From NCBI GenBank assembly GCA_016764475.1, contig JAESRV010000077.1, positions 1-38,513 of the forward strand: a stretch of DNA of 38,513 nt, given 5' to 3'. This document shows, piece by piece, positions 32,638 through 38,513 of the stretch. The position numbers were made by a program, and so were the translations under genes. The notes under the pieces are model-generated. The model had not been told where the DNA came from. It saw only the letters and a list, made by a program, of their open reading frames with translations, and did no database searches. This DNA is from Amylibacter sp. GTDB lineage: Bacteria; Pseudomonadota; Alphaproteobacteria; Rhodobacterales; Rhodobacteraceae. Position 1 is the first letter of the stretch. The number at the start of each line of letters is the position of its first letter.

Positions 32638-34686
32638 TCAGTGCCCTCCAACCGAGCCGGAAACCAGAACCCAGGTGACAAGCCCCACAAGGCCCAGCAA
32701 CATCACAAAGGCATAATGATACAAAAACCCGGTTTGCAGTTTAGCCACACGTTTTGCCAATACTGCTGTTATCGCCGCAAACCCATTGGGGCCAAAACCG
32801 TCAATCAGACGCTGATCGCCGCCCTTCCAGAAAAGGTCGCCCAGCTTGCGCGCGCCCCGCACCAGAACAAAGTCGTAAATTTCATCGAAATACCATTTGT
32901 TATAAAGGAAGGGATGCACAATGCGGCTGTTTGCGGCCATGCGCGCGCCCAGTCCTTCATTCATGATGTACATGTACCAGGCAATCAAAAAGCCGATCAG
33001 CGTCACGGCAAAGGGCGACCACGCCACCCATGTCGGCACATGATGGCCGCCGCCTTCGTTCTCGCCCTCAGAAGCAACCGCTTCATGGGCGTTGGAGACA
33101 ATGGCGTGCTCTCCTGCCACGGGGACTGCGTCATGGGCAATCTCGGCGCTGGCCTCAATCACTGTGGACCCACGCCAGAATGCGCCTTGCTTGTCGCCAA
33201 TGAAATCACCGGCAAACATAACGCCCGCAAAGATTGCGCCGACAGAAAGAAGCGCCAACGGCACCAACATGCTGCGCGGCGATTCGTGCGCATGGTCCAG
33301 CACCTCTTTAGGCCCGCGATACGTGCCGTGGAAGGTCATGAAAATCACTCGCCAGGAATAAAAGGACGTCATCAGCGCAGCCACAATACCGATCCAGAAG
33401 GCCTCATAACCAAAGGGCGTTCCGGCCACACCGGCTTCCCATGCGCCTTCGATAATTGCATCCTTGGAGAAGAACCCGGCAAAGCCAAAGTCCGTGCCCG
33501 GTATGCCCACCCCGGTCAGGGCGATGGTGCCGATAATCATGGCAATCCAAGTCAGGGGCATTTTCTTGTAAATGCCCCCCATTTTGCGCATGTCCTGTTC
33601 ATGGTGCATGCCAATGATCACTGAACCCGCGCCCAGGAACAGCAAAGCCTTGAAGAAAGCGTGGGTGAAAAGGTGAAAAATGGCGGCATCATAAAGCCCA
33701 AGCCCGCCAGCCATAAACATATAGCCAAGCTGGGAACAGGTTGAATAGGCAATCACCCGCTTGATGTCGTTTTGCACCAAACCAATGGTCGCGGCAAAAA
33801 ACGCCGTCATGCCGCCAATGACCGTAATAAACAGGCTGGCATGGGGGGCTAGATCAAAGATCGGCGCAGCGCGGGCCACCAAAAACACACCGGCGGTCAC
33901 CATGGTGGCAGCATGGATAAGCGCAGAAACCGGCGTTGGGCCTTCCATGGCGTCCGGCAGCCAGACATGCAGGAAGAATTGCGCCGATTTGCCCATCGCC
34001 CCGATGAACAGCAAAAAGGCAATCAGCTCGACCGCATTAAAATGCATCCACAGAAACGGAATGGTCATGTCGGTTTTGCTTTGAACTGCACCAAAGACGG
34101 TATCAAAGTCGAGCGCGCCAAAAACCGCAAAAATCGTAAAAATGCCAAGGGCAAAGCCAAAATCGCCCACCCGATTAGTGACAAACGCCTTAATGGCGGC
34201 GGCATTGGCCTCTGGCTTTTTGTACCAGAACCCGATCAGCAGATAGGATGCCAGGCCCACGCCTTCCCAGCCAAAAAACATTTGCAGGAAATTGTTGGCC
34301 GTCACCAGCATCAACATGGCGAAGGTAAAGAAGGACAGATACGCAAAGAAACGCGCCTTCCCCGGATCATCGGCCATATAGCCCCAAGAATAGATATGCA
34401 CCAGCGAGGAAACAAACGTCACCACCACCAGCATCACCGCCGTCAGCGTATCAACGCGCAACGCCCAATTGGCCTGAAAATCGCCAACCTGGAACCAGTG
34501 AAACACCTGGATTAATTGCTCGTGCCCATCATAGGCCACCAGTTTAAAAGCCATAATCGACAGTATGGCCGAAACCACCAGTGATCCGGTTGTGACCAAT
34601 TGCGCCATCCGGTCGCCAATGATGCGGCCAAAAAGGCCGGCAATCAGTGCGCCGAGCAGCGGCCCAAATACGATGATCAGATACAT
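32638..34686 (-). CDS. nuoL: NADH-quinone oxidoreductase subunit L
   Basis: A 682-residue distal membrane subunit of complex I. The antiporter core includes [19 protein letters not shown] (with the channel Glu), [35 protein letters not shown] and [15 protein letters not shown]. The C-terminal part includes the lateral helix that runs along the membrane arm. Before the last spans there is a His/Glu-rich loop of about 35 residues ([22 protein letters not shown]), more polar than in the E. coli protein. It starts 7 bases after nuoK. Confidence 0.95.
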   Translation of the reverse strand: MYLIIVFGPLLGALIAGLFGRIIGDRMAQLVTTGSLVVSAILSIMAFKLVAYDGHEQLIQVFHWFQVGDFQANWALRVDTLTAVMLVVVTFVSSLVHIYSWGYMADDPGKARFFAYLSFFTFAMLMLVTANNFLQMFFGWEGVGLASYLLIGFWYKKPEANAAAIKAFVTNRVGDFGFALGIFTIFAVFGALDFDTVFGAVQSKTDMTIPFLWMHFNAVELIAFLLFIGAMGKSAQFFLHVWLPDAMEGPTPVSALIHAATMVTAGVFLVARAAPIFDLAPHASLFITVIGGMTAFFAATIGLVQNDIKRVIAYSTCSQLGYMFMAGGLGLYDAAIFHLFTHAFFKALLFLGAGSVIIGMHHEQDMRKMGGIYKKMPLTWIAMIIGTIALTGVGIPGTDFGFAGFFSKDAIIEGAWEAGVAGTPFGYEAFWIGIVAALMTSFYSWRVIFMTFHGTYRGPKEVLDHAHESPRSMLVPLALLSVGAIFAGVMFAGDFIGDKQGAFWRGSTVIEASAEIAHDAVPVAGEHAIVSNAHEAVASEGENEGGGHHVPTWVAWSPFAVTLIGFLIAWYMYIMNEGLGARMAANSRIVHPFLYNKWYFDEIYDFVLVRGARKLGDLFWKGGDQRLIDGFGPNGFAAITAVLAKRVAKLQTGFLYHYAFVMLLGLVGLVTWVLVSGSVGGH

Positions 34687-34693
34687 GGCCCGC

Positions 34694-35005
34694 TCAACCC
34701 TTCATCAGATTGATATTGGAAACGGCGATATTGCCGCGATTACGAAAATAGGCGACCAGAATGGCCAGTCCAACGGCGGCCTCGGCAGCTGCAACAGTGA
34801 GCACAAAGAGCGCGAACACCTGACCGCCCAGATCATTCAAATGCGTGGAGAATGCCACAAAATTGATATTGACCGAGAGCAGGATCAATTCCACCGACAT
34901 CAGAATAATGATAACGTTTTTGCGGTTCACAAAAATGCCAAACACCCCGGTGGAGAACAATATGGCGGCAACCGCCAGATAGTGCGCTAGTCCGATTTCC
35001 ATCAT
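34694..35005 (-). CDS. nuoK: NADH-quinone oxidoreductase subunit K
   Basis: A 103-residue three-span subunit of complex I. The motif [43 protein letters not shown] holds the conserved membrane glutamate (MSVEL) needed for proton translocation. The length matches the family if translation begins at one of the tandem ATGs (35005 or 35002). AGGGGAAAG precedes them. The longer frame back to 35068 runs into nuoJ and was rejected. Confidence 0.95.
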   Translation of the reverse strand: MMEIGLAHYLAVAAILFSTGVFGIFVNRKNVIIILMSVELILLSVNINFVAFSTHLNDLGGQVFALFVLTVAAAEAAVGLAILVAYFRNRGNIAVSNINLMKG

Positions 35006-35024
35006 CTTTCCCCTAAATTCCCTC

Positions 35025-35645
35025 TTAAAGCCCTTGGCCAGGTTTGACATCAACCAGTTCCACACCATCCTCGGCCTTGCGAGCCACTTGTGCGGAAATA
35101 CTTTGTCTTTTGACGCCTTTTTTATGAAAATTCGTCAACACAATCGCACCAATCATCGCCACCAGCAGGACCAGACCCGCAGCCTCGATAAAGAAGGCAT
35201 AATCGGTGTAGAGCACCTCGGATATGGCACGTAAGTTGTCCTGATCGGCACTGATGGGCGCTTGCCTGAGACCGTCAGCCTTGGCGCTGACATGCCAGCT
35301 TGCGCCCAGCACAATCAGCTCTACCGTCAGGATAAAGGCCAACAGCCCGCCAAGCGGCAGATAGTCGGCAAAGCCCTGGCGCGCCTCGACAAGATCAATG
35401 TCCAACATCATCACCACAAACAGGAACAGCACCGCCACCGCGCCCACATAAACCATGATTAAAATCATCGCCAGAAATTCGGCTCCCATCAGCACGAAGA
35501 GACCGGCGGCGGAAAAGAACGTCATGATCAGAAACAAGACCGACCGAACCGGGTTGCGCGCGGACACCACGCCAAACGCAAAGAGAATCGCCGCGCCCGC
35601 GAAAACGTAAAACGCCACCGCTGGAAGTAAGACTGCCAGATCCAT
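35025..35645 (-). CDS. nuoJ: NADH-quinone oxidoreductase subunit J
   Basis: A 206-residue five-span subunit of complex I. The characteristic segment [54 protein letters not shown] is complete and contains the helix with the central pi-bulge. A hydrophilic tail of about 35 residues follows the last span. The ATG at 35645 has GGAG 8 bases upstream; a TTG at 35657 would add four residues. Confidence 0.95.
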   Translation of the reverse strand: MDLAVLLPAVAFYVFAGAAILFAFGVVSARNPVRSVLFLIMTFFSAAGLFVLMGAEFLAMILIMVYVGAVAVLFLFVVMMLDIDLVEARQGFADYLPLGGLLAFILTVELIVLGASWHVSAKADGLRQAPISADQDNLRAISEVLYTDYAFFIEAAGLVLLVAMIGAIVLTNFHKKGVKRQSISAQVARKAEDGVELVDVKPGQGL

Positions 35646-35669
35646 TATGCTCTCCAATGCCTCATGATG

Positions 35670-36158
35670 TTACCGATACGGCTCATCAAGTTTGAGGTTT
35701 TGTACAATTTCACGTTCCCAGCGATCGCCATTATCCAACAGCTTGTCCTTGTCATAGAACAGCTCTTCACGGGTTTCGGTGGCAAATTCAAAGTTTGGCC
35801 CTTCGACAATGGCATCGACCGGACAGGCTTCCTGACAGAAACCGCAATAAATGCATTTAGTCATGTCGATGTCATAGCGCGTGGTCCGGCGCGAGCCATC
35901 CTCGCGCGGTTCGGCCTCAATGGTAATCGCCTGCGCCGGGCAAATGGCCTCGCACAGCTTACAGGCAATGCAGCGCTCTTCGCCGCTATCATAGCGTCTA
36001 AGCACATGCTGGCCACGAAAACGAGGGGAGAGCGGACCTTTCTCAAAAGGATAGTTCAGCGTGGGTTTGGGGCGGAAGAAATAGCGCATCGCCAAAGCAA
36101 ACGCGCTTAAAAAATCCAGCAATAACGCACTGCGGACAAAGCGTATAACGGCGTTCAT
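35670..36158 (-). CDS. nuoI: NADH-quinone oxidoreductase subunit I (two 4Fe-4S clusters)
   Basis: A 162-residue ferredoxin-like subunit that carries clusters N6a and N6b in the peripheral arm of complex I. Two full motifs are visible: [12 protein letters not shown] (63-74) and [12 protein letters not shown] (102-113). An amphipathic N-terminal helix and the C-terminal segment [17 protein letters not shown] are typical. The ATG at 36158 follows the nuoH stop by one base. The in-frame start at 36212 lies within nuoH and was rejected. Confidence 0.96.
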   Translation of the reverse strand: MNAVIRFVRSALLLDFLSAFALAMRYFFRPKPTLNYPFEKGPLSPRFRGQHVLRRYDSGEERCIACKLCEAICPAQAITIEAEPREDGSRRTTRYDIDMTKCIYCGFCQEACPVDAIVEGPNFEFATETREELFYDKDKLLDNGDRWEREIVQNLKLDEPYR

Positions 36159-36159
36159 T

Positions 36160-37215
36160 TCAGGCACCCCCTTGCACAAAAACAACCCAGGCAGATACCA
36201 GCACCACGGCACTCATGGAGATGGGTAAAAACACTTTCCAGCCCAGACGCATCAACTGGTCATAGCGGTACCGGGGCACAATGGCTTTGACCATGGCGAA
36301 CAGGAAGAAGATAAACAAAAGTTTGATTGAGAACCACACAAAGGGCGGCACCCAGGTGAAAGGGGCAAAGTCAAACGGTGCATGCCAGCCGCCCAAGAAC
36401 AAAATAGTGACCATGGCGCACATCAGAACAATGTTCAGATATTCGCCAATCATGAAGAGCAGATACAGCGTCGAAGAATATTCAACCTGATAGCCCGCCA
36501 CCAGTTCGGATTCGGCTTCGGGCAGATCAAACGGCGGGCGATTGGTTTCTGCCAGTGCCGAGATAAAGAACACCACCATCATGGGCAGCATGACCAGCGT
36601 GATCGGCGAGAGCGCAATGCCATACCAGTGCCAGAAGCCCCCGGCCTGTGCCTCGACAATTTCGCTCAAATTCATTGAGCCAGCCAAAAGCAAAACCGTA
36701 ACAATCACAAAGCCAATGGAAACCTCGTAAGACACCATTTGCGCGGTCGAGCGCAGCGCGCCCAGAAAAGAATATTTTGAGTTTGAGGCCCAGCCGCCAA
36801 GGATAATGCCATAAACGCCCAGCGATGAAATCGCCAAAAGGTACAAAATCCCCACATTCAGGTCAGAAATGACCCATCCCGGAGCCACCGGGATCACGGC
36901 CCAGGCAATAAACGCCATAGTAAGCGACAAAAACGGCGCCATAATAAAGATGAACTTGTCGGTCCCCGCTGGGATAATCACTTCCTTGAAGGCGAACTTC
37001 AAAAAGTCGGCAAAGGATTGCAATAACCCGAATGCGCCCACCACATTGGGGCCTTTGCGCATTTGCACCGCCGCCCAGATTTTACGATCGGCCAACAGGA
37101 TAAACGCTAATGAAATCAGCAGAACTACCACAAAGCCCAGCACTTTGAGCAAGGTGATTACCGTCCAGCCCAGCGCCGTGGAGGTGTCAAACAGCATGGA
37201 GAAAAATTCATTCAT
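36160..37215 (-). CDS. nuoH: NADH-quinone oxidoreductase subunit H
   Basis: A 351-residue membrane subunit with about eight spans that forms much of the quinone chamber of complex I. Hallmarks: [71 protein letters not shown], and [29 protein letters not shown] with the acidic cluster linked to proton coupling. GGAG precedes the ATG at 37215. It starts 4 bases after nuoG and is followed directly by nuoI. Confidence 0.96.
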   Translation of the reverse strand: MNEFFSMLFDTSTALGWTVITLLKVLGFVVVLLISLAFILLADRKIWAAVQMRKGPNVVGAFGLLQSFADFLKFAFKEVIIPAGTDKFIFIMAPFLSLTMAFIAWAVIPVAPGWVISDLNVGILYLLAISSLGVYGIILGGWASNSKYSFLGALRSTAQMVSYEVSIGFVIVTVLLLAGSMNLSEIVEAQAGGFWHWYGIALSPITLVMLPMMVVFFISALAETNRPPFDLPEAESELVAGYQVEYSSTLYLLFMIGEYLNIVLMCAMVTILFLGGWHAPFDFAPFTWVPPFVWFSIKLLFIFFLFAMVKAIVPRYRYDQLMRLGWKVFLPISMSAVVLVSAWVVFVQGGA

Positions 37216-37219
37216 CGCT

Positions 37220-38513
37220 CTACTCCGCCGCCTCAGCTACGCCAAGTGCGTTTGCCGCACAGGCCGCCATGGTGGCACTGGCCCGGGTGATCGGGTTGGT
37301 CAAATAATAATCGGTTATGGGCGAGGCAAAGGGCTTGGCTGTGACCTTGCCCGCTTTGCCCAATTTTGCCGGATCAAAGACCATTGCATCAGGGCGACGA
37401 ATGGCGGCACGTAAGGCCTCCAGATCATCATAAGGCAAGGTGCGCTCTATAACATCGGAAAGGGCACGGATAATGGCCCAGTCTTCGCGGGCTTCACCTT
37501 TGGGGAAAACGGCCCGAAAACCATCCTGCATACGCCCTTCGGTATTGGTGTAGAGCGCATCTTTTTCGGTATACGCCGCACCCGGCAAAATGACATCGGC
37601 GCGGTGCGCCCCGGCATCGCCGTGGCTGCCCTGATAGATCACAAAGGCTTGCTTAAGCGCGCTCATATCAATTTCGTCTGCACCCAGAAGATAGACCGTG
37701 TCCATCTCACCAGCGCTGGCTGCTTTTTGAATACCAGCCAGATCATGCCCGCCATTAGACGGAATAAAGCCAATATCCAGACCGCCAACCCGCGCCGCCG
37801 CCGTGTGCAGCACGTTAAAGCCGTTCCAGTCTTCGCGCACCACATTCATCTTGGCCGCCAATTCCCCGGCGGTGCGCAAAACCTGCGCCCCGTCGGGCCG
37901 CGCCAGAGCGCCCATGCCGACAATGATCATGGGCCGTTTGGCTTTCTTGAAGAGGCTTGTAAAGCCACCGCGTTTTGTCGCAAAGGCGGCAATGTCCGCC
38001 GGGCCGGTGCCCAGATGTTCATAGGGGTAGGTCAAATCAGCTGCTTCGCCGATCACGGCAATTTCAGCATCATTATTCAGCCAAGCGCCACGAATGCGCG
38101 CGTTGATAATGGGCGCTTCCATACGCGGATTGGTGCCGATCATCAAAATGGCATCGGCTTCATCAATCCCGGCAATACGAGAATTGAAAATATAGCCTTC
38201 GCGCCCTTGCCCGCCAATGGCTGCGCCATCGACACGGCAATCCAGCGAGGTCACCCCCAGCGACCCCATCAGGTCTTTCAGCGCCTTCATGCTTTCCATA
38301 TCGCACAAATCGCCCGCCAGCGCGGCAATGCGTTCCGGGTCGCCCTTCAGGCGTGTCGCAACAACACCCAGCGCCTCGTCCCAACTGGCCTCGCGCAATT
38401 TGCCGTTCTCACGCACATAGGGCTTATCCAGACGTTGGCGTTTCAGGCCATCCCAGACAAAACGGGTTTTGTCGGAAATCCATTCTTCGTTCACATCATC
38501 ATTATTGCGCGGC
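37220..38513 (-). CDS. nuoG: NADH-quinone oxidoreductase subunit G, C-terminal part, cut by window edge
   Basis: The last 431 codons of the complex I subunit with the degenerate molybdopterin-oxidoreductase fold. The frame is open to the window end (codons RNNDD precede [17 protein letters not shown]). Seen are [44 protein letters not shown] and the catalytic-fold remnant [37 protein letters not shown]. The N-terminal iron-sulphur domain (about 240 residues) is outside the window. The GTG at 38494 is not the true start. Confidence 0.95.
   Translation of the reverse strand, partial: PRNNDDVNEEWISDKTRFVWDGLKRQRLDKPYVRENGKLREASWDEALGVVATRLKGDPERIAALAGDLCDMESMKALKDLMGSLGVTSLDCRVDGAAIGGQGREGYIFNSRIAGIDEADAILMIGTNPRMEAPIINARIRGAWLNNDAEIAVIGEAADLTYPYEHLGTGPADIAAFATKRGGFTSLFKKAKRPMIIVGMGALARPDGAQVLRTAGELAAKMNVVREDWNGFNVLHTAAARVGGLDIGFIPSNGGHDLAGIQKAASAGEMDTVYLLGADEIDMSALKQAFVIYQGSHGDAGAHRADVILPGAAYTEKDALYTNTEGRMQDGFRAVFPKGEAREDWAIIRALSDVIERTLPYDDLEALRAAIRRPDAMVFDPAKLGKAGKVTAKPFASPITDYYLTNPITRASATMAACAANALGVAEAAE

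Noticed and set aside
32641-33624. A 327-codon plus-strand ORF opposite nuoL
   Set aside because: It is rich in His, Gln and Arg as expected from antisense of membrane-protein codons, has no recognisable domain, and lies wholly opposite a conserved gene.
1-38513. CRISPR arrays, tRNA or rRNA genes, transposase genes, prophage or attachment sites
   Set aside because: None recognised on either strand by reading; no regularly spaced repeats, no cloverleaf sequences ending in a discriminator plus CCA and no transposase-like products.

Overview
The window is alphaproteobacterial chromosomal DNA. No rRNA, tRNA, CRISPR array, prophage or insertion sequence was seen. It divides into two unlike halves that meet at about 16,560-16,577, where a truncated elongation factor Ts gene runs into a 5'-truncated S-formylglutathione hydrolase gene. 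This may be a real deletion or an assembly chimera. Until it is resolved, the two halves should not be assumed to come from one genome.

Left half (1-16.56 kb) is accessory metabolism of a Rhodobacterales-like type. It holds: (a) a glycerol-type ABC transporter operon (end of glpS, then glpT, glpP, glpQ and a DUF2160 gene) with no binding-protein gene next to it; (b) a BlaI-type repressor and M56 membrane metallopeptidase pair; (c) a LysR regulator divergent from an exported alpha/beta hydrolase, followed by a DUF1348 protein and a PNPOx-like flavoprotein; (d) a tightly coupled operon tetR-aruH-aruI-ddaH (arginine transaminase, 2-ketoarginine decarboxylase, dimethylarginine hydrolase), divergent from a TMADH/DgcA-like FMN/4Fe-4S/FAD dehydrogenase that carries a frameshift at a C8 run; (e) a small exported COG4315-type protein followed by an ECF sigma factor and its membrane anti-sigma factor; (f) the 3' part of S-formylglutathione hydrolase. 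Block (d) reads as a catabolic unit for arginine and N-methylated arginines.

Right half (16.56-38.5 kb) is one long block of housekeeping genes, all on the minus strand. In transcription order it is nuoG (cut by the window edge), nuoH, I, J, K, L, M, N, birA, coaX, rnj, mce, a DUF1467 gene, proS, lolC, lolD, a new 30-codon membrane microprotein, dnaE, rpsB and the 5' part of tsf. Most neighbours overlap or are spaced by a few bases. This order is familiar from alphaproteobacteria. Ribosomal protein S2 has a Lys/Ala/Glu/Pro-rich tail of about 95 residues.

The most novel candidate is between lolD and dnaE. A perfect alphaproteobacterial LexA box (GTTC-N7-GTTC) lies just downstream of a TTGACA -35 element and 20 bp upstream of a 30-codon ORF with a Shine-Dalgarno site. 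The ORF encodes a single-span membrane peptide. By analogy with the SOS-induced division inhibitor SidA of Caulobacter, it may be an SOS checkpoint microprotein, possibly co-transcribed with the replicative polymerase gene dnaE. Second in interest is the methylarginine locus. Third is a perfect hairpin that pairs the putative ribosome-binding site of the ECF sigma gene with its possible GTG start.
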